Below are positions 18,646 through 28,174 of a DNA stretch of 64,000 nt, piece by piece. Numbering within the stretch: position 1 is the first letter of the stretch; every line of letters begins with the position of its first letter. Made by a program: the position numbers and the translations under genes. This stretch comes from Nodularia sphaerocarpa UHCC 0038 (lineage in GTDB: Bacteria > Cyanobacteriota > Cyanobacteriia > Cyanobacteriales > Nostocaceae). The stretch spans positions 4,592,356 through 4,656,355 of the forward strand of contig NZ_CP060140.1 of the NCBI RefSeq assembly GCF_022376295.1, given 5' to 3'. The notes under the pieces were generated by a model, which saw only the letters and a program-made list of their open reading frames with translations, made no database searches and was not told the DNA's origin.

Positions 18646-20463
18646 ATGTGTGGTATAGCAGGTATTCTCAGCATAACTCCTGACCATGAAAACCTAGAAA
18701 CCAAAATTCACAGGATGCAAACTGCATTACAACACCGAGGACCAGATGATGCAGGTATTTATATTTCAACGGATAAACAAACAGCTTTAGCTCATACCCG
18801 ACTGTCAATTATTGACCTCACTTCTGCTGGACATCAACCCATGTCCACCACAGATAACCGCTATTATATTACATTTAATGGAGAGATTTATAACTTTCCC
18901 CAACTGCGACAAAATCTCATTGCTCAAGGCGAAAACTTTCAGTCCCAAACCGATACAGAAGTAATTCTCAAACTTTACCAAAACTTTGGGGTAAACTGTG
19001 TTCATCATCTGCGAGGAATGTTCGCTTTCGCTATTTGGGATGATGTAGAAAAAACTTGTTTTTTAGCCCGTGATCCTTTAGGAATTAAACCCCTTTATTA
19101 TTACCAGTCTGGTAATAGTTTAGTTTTCGCTTCTGAACTTAGAACAGTTTTAGCATCTGGTTTACCTGGGGTTAATCTATCTCCAGAGGGACTATATGGC
19201 TATTTAACTACTGGTTCAGTTCCAGAACCACACACTTTAATTGCTGATATTCATTGTTTAGCTGCGGGAAATTGGCTATATTGGCAAAATGGCAAGACTA
19301 GCAAAAAACAGTATTGGGAAATCAACCTGACTCCCGAAAACATTTCCCCACTAGAAGCTCAAGAAATCGTACATACTGCTTTAATAGATTCCATAAAACA
19401 TCATTTTATTAGTGATGTCCCCGTGGGGATTTTTCTCAGTGGTGGTATTGACTCTACAACTGTTCTAGCTTTAGCCAGCCAAACCCAACAATCGCAATTA
19501 TCTACATACTCCATAGCTTTTGCAGAATCACAGTGGAATGAAGGCGAATTAGCTCAAAAAATCGCTAATCACTTTGGTGCAAATCATACAGAATACCAAG
19601 TAACAGCATCCTTCGCCAAGAATATCTTACCAGATTTTCTCACAGCCATTGATCAGCCGAGTATTGATGGCTTTAATACATTTTGTGTCTCTAAAGTTGC
19701 CCATGAAAACGGAATGAAGGTAGTATTATCAGGGTTAGGTGGAGATGAAATCTTTGGTGGATACCAATCATTTCAAAAAGTTCCCCAAATGGTGGCTTGG
19801 GGGAACAAGTTACACACATTATCTTTCCTAAGTATGGGCTTAGGTGCTGGTTTAGCACATTGGGGAAATTCACCAAAAATGAAACGTTTGGGAGACTTTT
19901 TAAGTCACACCCCCAGCTTTGATGCTGCTTATCGTAGTTTTCGAGGAATCTTTTCTCACACAGAAGCTTGTCAAATTGTTAAAGAATTAACTGGTGAAAA
20001 TTTTATAGACAGCAAAAACAATATTTTGCAAATCCCACCAGTAGACAATAAATATCCCACTCCAGAAGATACTGTAAGTTATTTAGAATTAAGCGGCTAT
20101 ATGCGTAATCAATTACTCCGAGATAGTGATGTGATGAGCATGAGTTGGGGTTTAGAATTAAGAGTTCCGTTAGTAGATCAATCTCTCATAGAAGCAGTAT
20201 CACCAATTCCTAGTCATATCCGACTAGCTACTGGTAAAAAACTCTTGGTAGATGCTGTTGCTGAACTACCTGATTGGGTAGTAAATCGTCCCAAAAAAGG
20301 CTTTTCTTTTCCTTTTGAAAGTTGGATGGATAATGAATTTGGAGATTTTTTTCAAAATGTCGAGCAAAAGCTGAATATTTCGCCAAATATATCTCTCAAA
20401 CCTTGGTATCGTCGCTGGAGTTTAGCAATCCTCAAATATTGGTTGGAGCAGATTAAAAGATGA
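18646..20463 (+). CDS. asnB: Asparagine synthase-type glutamine-hydrolysing amidotransferase
   Basis: The product has an N-terminal Ntn glutaminase (CGIAGILS, with the essential Cys2) and a C-terminal ATP-pyrophosphatase domain with the P-loop [13 protein letters not shown]. The frame is open from 18580, but Cys must follow the initiator Met directly, so the start is ATG 18646, giving 605 residues, normal for AsnB. Within polysaccharide loci such proteins often amidate uronic acids or other carboxylates instead of making asparagine. That role here is inferred from its position between two GT4 genes. It overlaps the next gene by 4 bases (ATGA). Confidence 0.88.
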   Translation: MCGIAGILSITPDHENLETKIHRMQTALQHRGPDDAGIYISTDKQTALAHTRLSIIDLTSAGHQPMSTTDNRYYITFNGEIYNFPQLRQNLIAQGENFQSQTDTEVILKLYQNFGVNCVHHLRGMFAFAIWDDVEKTCFLARDPLGIKPLYYYQSGNSLVFASELRTVLASGLPGVNLSPEGLYGYLTTGSVPEPHTLIADIHCLAAGNWLYWQNGKTSKKQYWEINLTPENISPLEAQEIVHTALIDSIKHHFISDVPVGIFLSGGIDSTTVLALASQTQQSQLSTYSIAFAESQWNEGELAQKIANHFGANHTEYQVTASFAKNILPDFLTAIDQPSIDGFNTFCVSKVAHENGMKVVLSGLGGDEIFGGYQSFQKVPQMVAWGNKLHTLSFLSMGLGAGLAHWGNSPKMKRLGDFLSHTPSFDAAYRSFRGIFSHTEACQIVKELTGENFIDSKNNILQIPPVDNKYPTPEDTVSYLELSGYMRNQLLRDSDVMSMSWGLELRVPLVDQSLIEAVSPIPSHIRLATGKKLLVDAVAELPDWVVNRPKKGFSFPFESWMDNEFGDFFQNVEQKLNISPNISLKPWYRRWSLAILKYWLEQIKR

Positions 20464-21638
20464 AAGTTCTCCATGTCATTCCTTCGGTTGCTTCTGTGCG
20501 AGGTGGTCCGAGTCAAGCAGTGGTAGAAATGGTTAAAGCCTTAAACAATATAAATGTTGAGGTGGAAATTGCTACTACTAACGATAATGGAACGGAGTTA
20601 TTAAATGTACCTCTGGGAAAATGCACAGATTACCAACAGGTTCCAGTATGGTTTTTCCCCCGCTTTTCTCCCCCCATCAACTCTGTGAGGGAGTTTGCAT
20701 TTTCCCAAGATTTCACCATTTGGTTATGGCAGAATATTCACAATTATGACTTGTTACATATTCATGCTATATTTTCTTATGCTTCTACAGCAGCAATGGC
20801 GATCGCCCGGATTAAGAAAGTTCCTTATATTATTCGTCCTTTAGGACAACTGTGTAAATGGTCTTTGCAACAAAGCGCCCTCAAAAAGCAACTATATCTG
20901 AAAATTATAGAAAAATCTAATATTAATTATAGTCGAGGACTTCACTTCACCTCTATTGCTGAACAGCAAGAAGCCTCACAGTTAAATTTAACTTGTCCCG
21001 GCTTTATTTTACCTCATGGTGTTTCTCTACGACCAAGTGTTGCTAATGCTCGTGAACGTCTAAGGAAACATTTTAACTTACCGGAAGATGAGCCAATTAT
21101 TCTATTTTTATCTCGCTTACATCCCAAAAAAGGTTTAGATTATCTTATTCCTGCTTTGGGTAAATTATCTCATTACCGTTTTACATTCATTTTAGCAGGT
21201 AGTGGGACTCCAGAATATGAAAATGAGGTGAAATCTCTGCTGATTTCTCATAATATGGAAAAGCGTACTTATTGTACAGGATTTGTGAAGGGAGAATTTA
21301 AAGATTTATTGATGCAGGGTGCAGATTTATTCGCTCTAACTTCCTACTCAGAAAATTTTGGAGTTGCAGTTTTAGAAGCTCTGGCTGCGGGTATTCCAGT
21401 TATAGTTACAAATGGGGTGGCTTTAGCGGATATGGTAGCACATCAACAACTGGGCTATGTTGCAGAACTGAATATAGATGCGATCGCATCTTCCATACAA
21501 CAGATTTTAGCTCATCCTCAAGAGGCAAAAGCAACAGGCGATCGCGCGCGTCAATTTATCCTAGATAATTATACATGGGATACTATCGCCTCAAAAATGC
21601 TTTCAGTCTATCAAGACCTGATTTCGCTGGAGAAATAA
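20460..21638 (+). CDS. Family 4 glycosyltransferase
   Basis: This GT-B enzyme of 392 residues opens with [20 protein letters not shown], the usual G-G-P-S acceptor-domain signature. The donor domain has [20 protein letters not shown] and the EX7E motif [20 protein letters not shown]. Translation is coupled to asnB (ATGA overlap). The last about 30 codons ([20 protein letters not shown] and on) occur again, slightly diverged, at 22,312-22,411, so the 3' end has been involved in a duplication. Confidence 0.86.
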   Translation: MKVLHVIPSVASVRGGPSQAVVEMVKALNNINVEVEIATTNDNGTELLNVPLGKCTDYQQVPVWFFPRFSPPINSVREFAFSQDFTIWLWQNIHNYDLLHIHAIFSYASTAAMAIARIKKVPYIIRPLGQLCKWSLQQSALKKQLYLKIIEKSNINYSRGLHFTSIAEQQEASQLNLTCPGFILPHGVSLRPSVANARERLRKHFNLPEDEPIILFLSRLHPKKGLDYLIPALGKLSHYRFTFILAGSGTPEYENEVKSLLISHNMEKRTYCTGFVKGEFKDLLMQGADLFALTSYSENFGVAVLEALAAGIPVIVTNGVALADMVAHQQLGYVAELNIDAIASSIQQILAHPQEAKATGDRARQFILDNYTWDTIASKMLSVYQDLISLEK

Positions 21639-21844
21639 GTTTAGTTCCTAATTAGTGAACAGTTCAGTAGACGCAAGGAAAAGCAACATGATCAAGAATT
21701 TGTAGAGTTGCGCTGTTGCTTAACCCCACCTACAATTATGATTAACTGAACTGTATGGGAATATTGGGCTTCAGCCCCATGTTTTAAAGAATTAGAAATT
21801 TGGGTAAGCATTCAGCCGTCAACCCTCAACCATCATCAAAGTTT

Positions 21845-22261
21845 ATGGAAGAAATACTCACCTTAAAATCTTTATTATTACAAGGTAAGATCACGGAAGC
21901 CTTAGTGATTGTCGAAGAACTAGAAGAAATGAGTCGTGAAGATAAAATTAATAATATCCGCAACTATGCTAAAGTCTTGCTACTACATCTAATCAAGCAA
22001 CAAGCCGAACATCGAACAACCCGGTCTTGGGATGTATCAATTCGGAATTGTGTTCGATAAATTCAGGTAAAAAATAAACGCCGTAAGTCAGGAGGCTATT
22101 ACTTAACTTCAGAAGAGTTGCGATTAATTTTTGAAGAAGCCTATCCATCAGCTTTAGATAATGCATCTCTAGAAGTAGAAGAAGGAAAATATGAAGTAGA
22201 AGAGTTAGAATCAAAAATTGATCAAAATGTTATTATTAATCAAGCCATCAATTTAATTTAA
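21845..22261 (+). pseudogene. DUF29-like gene with an internal stop
   Basis: Reading from ATG 21845 gives MEEILTLKSLLLQGKITEA, EELEEMSREDKINN and a conserved LLHLIKQQAEHRTTRSWDVS, typical of the small cyanobacterial DUF29 family of unknown function. A TAA at 22058-22060 interrupts the frame after RNCVR. The same frame then continues to 22261 with IQVKNKRRKSGGYYLTSEEL and a glutamate-rich tail. A single base change (GAA to TAA would give R-E-I-Q) explains the break. The gene sits between the GT4 gene and its duplicated tail, so it probably arrived with the event that made the duplication. Confidence 0.65.
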
Positions 22262-22311
22262 TAAACTTTATATATTGCATAAATATAAATGCTATCCATT
22301 AGTTTTATGAT

Positions 22312-22411
22312 TAATCGCGCTCGTCAATTTATCCGAGAAAATTATACATGGGATACTATCGCCTCAAAAATGCTTTCAGTTTATCAAAACCTAATTACTC
22401 AGGGTAAATAA
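22312..22411 (+). pseudogene. Duplicated C-terminal fragment of the upstream GT4 gene
   Basis: This stretch encodes [20 protein letters not shown] and continues LSVYQNLITQGK then stop, closely matching the end of the glycosyltransferase at 20,460-21,638. Most bases from GTCAATTTATCC onward are shared with 21,550-21,635, with scattered differences. There is no start codon or upstream GT sequence. It is a tail remnant, either left by insertion of the DUF29 segment or by recombination between related GT4 genes. Confidence 0.75.
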
Positions 22412-22461
22412 TTTAATAGAGTAAGCATATAGTTAAAGTTATTTTTGCCTACTTACCCCCT

Positions 22462-23226
22462 ATGCTAGAACAAGTTACGCCTCTCATCCTGACATACAAC
22501 GAAGCTCCCAACATTGAACGCACCCTGCAAAAACTTAAATGGGCAAATAAAATTGTTGTCATTGATAGTTATAGTACAGATAAAACCTTAGAAATTTTGT
22601 CTTCTTACCCTCAAGTTGAAGTTTTTCAACGCAAATTTGATTCTTTTGCTAGTCAATGTAACTATGGTTTGACAAAAATTACATCAGCATGGGTTTTATC
22701 TCTAGATGCAGATTATATCTTAACTGATGAGCTAATTCATGAAATTAAAACACTTCCAGCAGAGCCAGATATAAACAGCTACAGTTTCAGATTTAAATAT
22801 TGTGTCTTTGGTAAACCTTTACGTGGAACTCTACTTCCACCCCGCAAGGTATTGTACAATAAGGAAAAGGCAATTTACCAAGATGATGGACACGCTCACC
22901 GGGTTTTAGTAAATGGTCGGTCTACTCAACTTTCAGCATACATTCATCATGACGATCGCAAGCCTTTAAGTCGTTGGCTATGGGCGCAAGAACGTTACAT
23001 GGTGATTGAAACCAAAAAGCTGCTAGAAACTCCTAACAATGAACTCAGTTTAAGCGATCGCATCCGTAAACAAAAAATATTAGCACCATTAATTATCTTT
23101 GTTTATTGCCTCATCTTCAAAGGTGCTATTCTTGATGGTTGGCATGGTTGGTACTATACATTTCAGCGTGTATTAGCTGAAGTTCTTCTCAGCATACATT
23201 TAATAGAAGCAGAAAAACTCAAATAA
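22462..23226 (+). CDS. Family 2 glycosyltransferase (WaaE/KdtX-like)
   Basis: A 254-residue GT2 protein with PLILTYNEAPNIERTLQKLK, IVVIDSYSTDKTLEIL and the acidic motif VLSLDADYILTDEL. The opening T-Y-N-E-A/E-x-N-I and the spacing match the lipopolysaccharide core glucosyltransferase WaaE/KdtX group. The C-terminal segment (LAPLIIFVYCLIFKGAILDG) is a likely membrane anchor. It begins after the DUF29/GT-tail scar and is followed by a 28-bp palindrome that probably ends its transcript. Confidence 0.82.
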   Translation: MLEQVTPLILTYNEAPNIERTLQKLKWANKIVVIDSYSTDKTLEILSSYPQVEVFQRKFDSFASQCNYGLTKITSAWVLSLDADYILTDELIHEIKTLPAEPDINSYSFRFKYCVFGKPLRGTLLPPRKVLYNKEKAIYQDDGHAHRVLVNGRSTQLSAYIHHDDRKPLSRWLWAQERYMVIETKKLLETPNNELSLSDRIRKQKILAPLIIFVYCLIFKGAILDGWHGWYYTFQRVLAEVLLSIHLIEAEKLK

Positions 23227-23282
23227 TGGCTGATCACAATAAACATCTGATGACAATTAAATATGCGTCTGACATCACCTTT

Positions 23283-23310
23283 GTAGAGACGTTCCATGGA
23301 ACGTCTCTAC
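23283..23310. repeat. 28-bp perfect palindrome, copy 1 (likely terminator hairpin)
   Basis: The arm GTAGAGACGTTCCA is followed directly by its reverse complement, then ATTTTTT. It lies 56 bases after a GT2 stop codon and 64 bases before the YdcF gene. An identical copy lies at 28,175-28,202. On the + strand the T-run after the stem makes it a plausible intrinsic terminator. Confidence 0.75.
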
Positions 23311-23374
23311 ATTTTTTGTCTGAGATTGGAAATTATAGCATAGGCTAGAATTAAAACTAATTTCAGTTGATGCC

Positions 23375-23962
23375 ATGTTGAAACTGAAGCAAAAATATGG
23401 GTTTCTAATTATAGCAGGTTTTATCCTAGCATTATTGAGTATAATTCCCATCCGACTAGCGATCGCCACTTACCAGTCCCCCCAACCCCAAGCAATCCTG
23501 ACCCTTGGCGGTAGTCCAGAACGAGAAGAATTTACTGCTGAATTTGCCCAAAAACATCCCCAATTAGATATATGGGTTTCTAGCGGAAGTAGCCCTGAAA
23601 CAGCCCTGGCTATCTTTGAAAATGCAGATATTGCCCAGCAACGCCTTCACCTTGATCAGCGTGCTGTTGATACTGTTACCAACTTTACCACCCTTGTGGA
23701 AGACTTTCAGCACCATCACATTCAGCACATCTACTTAATTACCTCCGCCTATCATATGCCCAGAGCCAAAGCCATAGCCACCATAGTTCTGGGTAGTCAA
23801 GGAATCACATTTACCCCTGTCCCTATACCCTCCCAAAAACCTAGAGAATCCATTGTTCGCATCGTCAGAGATAGTGGACGTTCCCTATTATGGATTGTAT
23901 CAGGTCGTACCGGAGCCAGCTTTCACCCTCGTTTTCGAGAACCATCTTATGCGGCTCGTTGA
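23375..23962 (+). CDS. YdcF/SanA (ElyC-type, DUF218) family protein
   Basis: The 195-residue product has one N-terminal membrane segment (FLIIAGFILALLSIIPIRLA) followed by a DUF218 domain with AILTLGGSPEREEF, DIWVSSGSSP and VDTVTNFTTLVEDF, then IYLITSAYHMPRAKAIA. Members of this family in E. coli (ElyC, SanA, YdcF) are linked to envelope polysaccharide and peptidoglycan homeostasis, though the reaction is not settled. Its position at the end of the glycosyltransferase locus agrees with an envelope role. The ATG at 23375 is the only plausible start. Confidence 0.8.
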   Translation: MLKLKQKYGFLIIAGFILALLSIIPIRLAIATYQSPQPQAILTLGGSPEREEFTAEFAQKHPQLDIWVSSGSSPETALAIFENADIAQQRLHLDQRAVDTVTNFTTLVEDFQHHHIQHIYLITSAYHMPRAKAIATIVLGSQGITFTPVPIPSQKPRESIVRIVRDSGRSLLWIVSGRTGASFHPRFREPSYAAR

Positions 23963-23980
23963 CTGATTAAATGTATTTGT

Positions 23981-24077
23981 GTAGGTTAGGTTGAGCAACG
24001 TGTTAGCGTAGCGTGCCGTAGGCATAACCCAACGCTGTCCAGAATTTTGGGTAACACCAAGCCTCTACCCAACCTAC
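23981..24077. repeat. Interspersed palindromic repeat (GTAGGTT...AACCTAC)
   Basis: Imperfect terminal inverted repeats GTAGGTTAGGT and ACCCAACCTAC enclose about 75 bases that contain a further palindromic core (GCGTAGCGTGCCGTAGGC). It fills most of the 200 bases between the YdcF gene and the carbamoyltransferase. Such non-coding elements are common between genes of Nostoc-type genomes. No open frame is present. Confidence 0.6.
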
Positions 24078-24165
24078 TTTAATTATAAGTGATTAACCAA
24101 ACCTGATATAACTTGTTGGGTAGTGAAATATTAATTCAAGCGTTTTACTCACAAATAATAAATCA

Positions 24166-25902
24166 ATGAATATCCTCGGAATTAACGCCTATCATGGTGA
24201 TGCTTCAGCCTGTCTGGTCCAAAATGGTCAGCTAGTTGCAGCAGTTGAAGAAGAACGTTTTAATAGAGTCAAACATTGGGCTGGATTTCCTGGCGAATCT
24301 ATCCGTTATTGTCTCAAAATGGGAGGAATTAGTGGCGCAGACTTGGATCATGTTGCAATATCCTTCAATCCCAAAGCCAATCTCAATCGCAAACTCCTGT
24401 TCACTCTCAAACAACGTCCCTCACTATCTTCACTTTTAGACAGATTCAACAAACAAAGTAAATCAACCAGTCTTCAGCAAGAGTTAGCAGATGCTTGTCA
24501 CTGTCAACCAGAAGAAATTAACGCTCCTATCCATAAATTAGAACACCACTCCACCCATCTGGCTAGTGGTTTCTTAATTTCTCCCTTTGAAAAAGCTGCC
24601 ATTTTATCTATTGACGGCATGGGAGACTTTGTGAGTACACTGTCAGCAGTAGGTGAAGGTAACCACCTAGAATATTTCTCTCGTGTTTATTATCCCCATT
24701 CCATTGGCTATCTCTACAATGCTATTACTCTTTACCTAGGTTTTCCCGCCTATGGAGATGAATATAAGGTCATGGGATTGGCTCCTTACGGTGAACCAGA
24801 ATATCTTGAAGCTTTCCGCCGGATAATTTATCCTCAAGGCGATAATTTTGAGTTGAACTTAGACTATTTTACTCACCACGAGCAAGGTATTGCCATGAAG
24901 TGGGAAAATGGCGCGCCTAGTGTAGAAGCCTTCCATAGCCCAGAATTAGAAAAATTGTTGGGGCCAGCGCGTCATCCCAAATCAGAACTTACTCAAAAGC
25001 ATCATAACATTGCTGCTTCTGTGCAAGCAGTAACAGAAGAAATTATCTTTCATCTACTCAACCGCCTGAGCGATCGCTGCCAAAGTGATAATCTGTGTTT
25101 AGTAGGCGGTGTAGCCATGAACTCCGTCGCTAATGGTAAGATTACCCAAAATACTCCTTTTAAAAATGTCTATATTCCGGTCGGTGCTGCCGATAATGGC
25201 ACATCAATCGGGGCGGCATTTTTTGTCTACAATCAGATCCTGAAACAACCACGTCACTTTGTTTTAAACCATGCTTATTGGGGTTCGGAATTTTCTGATG
25301 AAGAATGCTTGCTCGCTTTACAGTCTGAGAATCTGCAACCCCAACACCTAGAACCAGAAGCATTGCGAAATAAAGTTGTTGATGTCCTTTGTGAAGGTAA
25401 AGTAGTGGGTTGGTTTCAAGGTAGGATGGAGTTTGGCGCTAGAGCGTTGGGTAACAGAACACTGCTTGCAGATCCCCGGCGTGCTGATATGCGAGATATT
25501 ATCAACCTCAAAATCAAATTTCGGGAGAATTTCCGTCCCTTCGCTCCCAGTATTCTGGAAGAACGAGTCGGCGAATACTTTGAAATGGATATACCATCGC
25601 CCTACATGGAAAAAGTCTTTAAAATTCGCCCTGAAAAAAGAGCAGAAATTCCTGCTGTTACTCACGTAGATGGTACTGGCCGCTTACAAAGTGTAAGTCG
25701 CCAAACTAATCCCCTCTATTGGAACTTAATTAATACCTTTGCTCAACGCACAGGAATTCCTATAGTTTTAAACACATCTCTCAATGAAAATGAACCAATT
25801 GTCAGGACACCCACAGAAGCTATTAAATGCTTCTTGAGAACTCAGATGGATGCGTTGGTTTTGGGTTCTTATTATGTAGAACGTCAAGATATTAAATCAT
25901 AA
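24166..25902 (+). CDS. NodU/CmcH-type O-carbamoyltransferase
   Basis: The 578-residue protein has the N-terminal Kae1-like carbamoyladenylate domain (MNILGINAYHGDASACLVQN, EEERFNRVKHWAGFP, ILSIDGMGDF) and the C-terminal domain with FGARALGNRTLLADPRR and IVLNTSLNENEPIV. It would carbamoylate a sugar hydroxyl using carbamoyl phosphate and ATP, as NodU does for Nod factors. A metal-binding EHHSTH motif (E-H-H-x-x-H) is present near residue 125. It lies at the end of the polysaccharide locus and is likely a glycan decoration enzyme. Confidence 0.9.
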   Translation: MNILGINAYHGDASACLVQNGQLVAAVEEERFNRVKHWAGFPGESIRYCLKMGGISGADLDHVAISFNPKANLNRKLLFTLKQRPSLSSLLDRFNKQSKSTSLQQELADACHCQPEEINAPIHKLEHHSTHLASGFLISPFEKAAILSIDGMGDFVSTLSAVGEGNHLEYFSRVYYPHSIGYLYNAITLYLGFPAYGDEYKVMGLAPYGEPEYLEAFRRIIYPQGDNFELNLDYFTHHEQGIAMKWENGAPSVEAFHSPELEKLLGPARHPKSELTQKHHNIAASVQAVTEEIIFHLLNRLSDRCQSDNLCLVGGVAMNSVANGKITQNTPFKNVYIPVGAADNGTSIGAAFFVYNQILKQPRHFVLNHAYWGSEFSDEECLLALQSENLQPQHLEPEALRNKVVDVLCEGKVVGWFQGRMEFGARALGNRTLLADPRRADMRDIINLKIKFRENFRPFAPSILEERVGEYFEMDIPSPYMEKVFKIRPEKRAEIPAVTHVDGTGRLQSVSRQTNPLYWNLINTFAQRTGIPIVLNTSLNENEPIVRTPTEAIKCFLRTQMDALVLGSYYVERQDIKS

Positions 25903-25912
25903 TCTTCAAAAA

Positions 25913-26220
25913 GTAGGGTGTGTTATCGACGTTACTCCTAAGAGGATGTTTGAAAAGTTTTGGGCGAATATAATATGGCTACGCCACGCCAAGGGCGATA
26001 CGCTACTACACAGGCATGACGCGTAGCGGCTTCCCGTAGGGAAGTCCAGCGACCTGGACTAATGAAGAATTAAGGTTTTTAACCCACGCAGGTGGGTTTC
26101 GTCTGGATGGTTCCGCGACTTCTAGTCGCCAGGGTTAGTAATAAATTAGACTTTTCAAACATCCTCTAAAGCACGGAGAATCTAGGATGGTGCGTTGCGC
26201 TACGCGACAACACACCCTAC
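25913..26220. repeat. Palindromic repeat (GTAGGGTGTGTT...AACACACCCTAC), interrupted
   Basis: Terminal arms GTAGGGTGTGTT (25,913) and AACACACCCTAC (to 26,220) define one copy of an interspersed element whose uninterrupted relative lies at 60,000-60,078. This copy is split by a second element at 25,942-26,166. Without that insertion it would be about 80 bp. No coding sequence is seen. Confidence 0.65.
25942..26166. mobile_element. 225-bp MITE-like element, IS5-type ends, TAA target duplication
   Basis: The ends GAGGATGTTTGAAAAGT and ACTTTTCAAACATCCTC are perfect inverted repeats of 17 bases, flanked on both sides by TAA. The interior (about 190 bases) has no open frame but contains palindromic segments such as ACCCACGCAGGTGGGT. 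TIRs starting GAG/GGG and a 3-bp TNA duplication fit the IS5/IS1031 group, so it may be mobilised by a transposase elsewhere in the genome. It is nested inside the element at 25,913-26,220. Confidence 0.65.
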
Positions 26221-26278
26221 AAAAAAGGATTTGGAGTAAAATAAATGTAGATAAAATTGACAAATTATCAGCAAAAGT

Positions 26279-26533
26279 ATGAACTTACCAAATCTTGATT
26301 CCCAAACTATCGATCGCATCATTGAAATGGCATGGGAAGATAGAACACCTATGGAAGCTATTGAGGCTCAGTTTGGGCTACAAGAGAAACAGGTAATTGC
26401 TTTAATGCGTCAGCAAATGAAACAATCTAGTTTCAAAATGTGGCGAGAGCGAGTTACCAAACGCAAAACAAAACATTTAAAGAAACGAGAATTTATTGCA
26501 GGTCGATTTAAGTCACAAAATCAAAAATCATAA
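26279..26533 (+). CDS. TIGR03643/DUF2805 family small protein
   Basis: This 84-residue protein has QTIDRIIEMAWEDRTPMEAI followed by EAQFGLQEKQVIALMRQQMK and a basic tail (RVTKRKTKHLKKREFIAGRF). The pattern matches the TIGR03643/DUF2805 family of short, helix-turn-helix-like proteins of unknown function. The basic tail suggests nucleic acid binding, but this is inference. It starts at ATG 26279 with no strong ribosome site visible, and stands alone between the repeat elements and a DUF1499 gene. Confidence 0.75.
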   Translation: MNLPNLDSQTIDRIIEMAWEDRTPMEAIEAQFGLQEKQVIALMRQQMKQSSFKMWRERVTKRKTKHLKKREFIAGRFKSQNQKS

Positions 26534-26617
26534 AGGTTTGACAATGCTGGTTTGTTCTCTCCCACCAAAATGAAAGAAAATGATAAAGTGCTATTCAAAC
26601 CGAATTATCATTTTATC

Positions 26618-27109
26618 ATGTCTCATCTACTAACAGCCTTCACACAGCCACTCCGGCGGATGATTACCTTTGTTATCTTCCTCACCCTGATTAGTGGTTT
26701 AATACTTCCTACACCTGCTTGGGCTGACTCTTCTGGCTTGGGAGTTGAAAATGGTCATCTGAGTGCTTGTCCAAGTTCAGATAACTGTGTTGTCAGCCAA
26801 AACGCTGATGCTAAACACGCTATTGACCCCATTACATATCATGTAGACCGCGATGCAGCAAGAGAAACTTTACTCAAAGTTCTCGGTGTTGTTCCCCGCA
26901 CAGAGGTGATAGAACAAACAGATAATTACATTCATGCTCTGTCTAAAAGCCGCATCTTTAAATTTGTTGATGATGTAGAATTTTATTTACCAGCCGATGA
27001 GCCAGTGATTCATACCCGCTCTGCATCTCGCATAGGAGAATCGGATTTGGGTGTAAATCGCAGGCGCGTAGAGCAAATTCGCCTAGCTTTGCGCGATTTA
27101 AATATTTAA
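26618..27109 (+). CDS. DUF1499 family secreted protein
   Basis: The frame is open from 26552, but ATG 26618 (MSHLLTAFTQPLRRMITFVI) gives a proper signal peptide, with hydrophobic core ITFVIFLTLISGLILP and cleavage near TPAWA-DS. The mature part contains HLSACPSSDNCVVSQ and a C-terminal FVDDVEFYLPADEPVIHTRS and RIGESDLGVNRRRVEQIR, the DUF1499 hallmarks. Its function is unknown. It is conserved in cyanobacteria and plastid-bearing relatives and is probably lumenal or periplasmic. Confidence 0.85.
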   Translation: MSHLLTAFTQPLRRMITFVIFLTLISGLILPTPAWADSSGLGVENGHLSACPSSDNCVVSQNADAKHAIDPITYHVDRDAARETLLKVLGVVPRTEVIEQTDNYIHALSKSRIFKFVDDVEFYLPADEPVIHTRSASRIGESDLGVNRRRVEQIRLALRDLNI

Positions 27110-27230
27110 TTGACAAATGTCGCCCGTTGTGTAATTGCGCGGTGTTGTACACCTGTGGATATGCGGCGGGATTAATGATAATCTTTGAGCGATGATCGCT
27201 TTATTTATTTTTTTAGGCTAGGATGTTGAT

Positions 27231-27620
27231 ATGTTGCCTTGGACTGGTCTGATAACTGCTCTCACACTGTTGCTGTATTTATTCATCACCATTAACGTTG
27301 GTCGAGCCAGAGCCAAATACAAAGTCTTACCTCCCCAAATGACCGGAAACCCCGACTTTGAACGAGTGGTGCGTGTGCAACAAAATACCCTAGAGCAAAC
27401 GGTTTTCTTCCTACCCGCTTTATGGTTATTCTCTTTGTATCTTAGCCCATTTTGGGGGGCGGGTATTGGTGCAGTTTGGCTGATAGGTCGCATTGTTTAC
27501 GCTTGGGGATATTATCAAGCTGCGGAAAAACGAATGATTGGCTTTGGTATCAGTTCTCTAAGCGGTATAGTGCTACTCTTAGGTTCTCTGCTTGGCATTA
27601 TCCGATCTTTGGTGCAATAA
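27231..27620 (+). CDS. MAPEG family membrane protein
   Basis: A 129-residue protein with four hydrophobic segments and the MAPEG pattern: VGRARAKYKVLPPQ, NPDFERVVRVQQNTLEQTVF and then FLPALWLFS and IGRIVYAWGYYQAAEKR. MAPEG proteins are small membrane enzymes of the glutathione S-transferase/eicosanoid type; bacterial members conjugate glutathione to lipophilic compounds. Start ATG 27231. It is 11 bases upstream of the DUF3122 gene and probably co-transcribed with it. Confidence 0.85.
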   Translation: MLPWTGLITALTLLLYLFITINVGRARAKYKVLPPQMTGNPDFERVVRVQQNTLEQTVFFLPALWLFSLYLSPFWGAGIGAVWLIGRIVYAWGYYQAAEKRMIGFGISSLSGIVLLLGSLLGIIRSLVQ

Positions 27621-27631
27621 ATATTGAGTGT

Positions 27632-28153
27632 ATGTGTCACCTGAAGCCAAAATTTGGGCAATATTTGCGACGTTGCGCCCTCATAATCCTGATGGTCTTG
27701 ATATTTGGCGCATGGGGTGTAGAATCAGCACAAGCGTTGCTGCGCCAACATCATGATTCCCCTGGTGTTCTGCACTATCACTCCCAAGTATCTATCAAAG
27801 ATGAATTTGGGTACGCTTGGCAGGTGGTGCTGTTCAAACAAAATTACAATAGTCCAGTCAAAGACTTAAGATTACGTGTGGTGGGTTTTCCTGGTATTGT
27901 TGAAATTGACCACCCCCAACCATTAGAAATTGAAGCAGCATCAGGAAAATTGTTGAGAGCATCTGATGTTTACGCTTTAGCTGCACCAGCGCCCAATGTA
28001 GGTGAATATGAATTAACTAATATTTTACCTCAATTGCCAACCACCGATGCACTCAAACTTTATGTGCCGACTCAAAGCGTCAAGCCATTGGTTCTCAAGA
28101 TACCCAACAATGTAGTTACCGAGTGGCAATGGCTAGTAACTGAAATTGATTAA
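27632..28153 (+). CDS. DUF3122 family secreted protein
   Basis: The open frame begins at 27452 but overlaps the MAPEG gene. ATG 27632 gives a 173-residue protein with a signal peptide (CALIILMVLIFGAWGVESAQA) and a mature region starting LLRQHHDSPGVLHYHSQVSI, KDEFGYAWQVVLFK, which I recognise as the cyanobacterial DUF3122 type. Function unknown; export to periplasm or thylakoid lumen is predicted. It converges on mysD, separated by a 28-bp palindrome. Confidence 0.7.
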   Translation: MCHLKPKFGQYLRRCALIILMVLIFGAWGVESAQALLRQHHDSPGVLHYHSQVSIKDEFGYAWQVVLFKQNYNSPVKDLRLRVVGFPGIVEIDHPQPLEIEAASGKLLRASDVYALAAPAPNVGEYELTNILPQLPTTDALKLYVPTQSVKPLVLKIPNNVVTEWQWLVTEID

Positions 28154-28174
28154 ATATGCTTTTTACAAATCCTT

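Noticed and set aside
27218..27493. 91-codon - strand frame opposite the MAPEG gene
   Set aside because: It is a shadow of a well-conserved membrane protein gene and has no family features or ribosome site.
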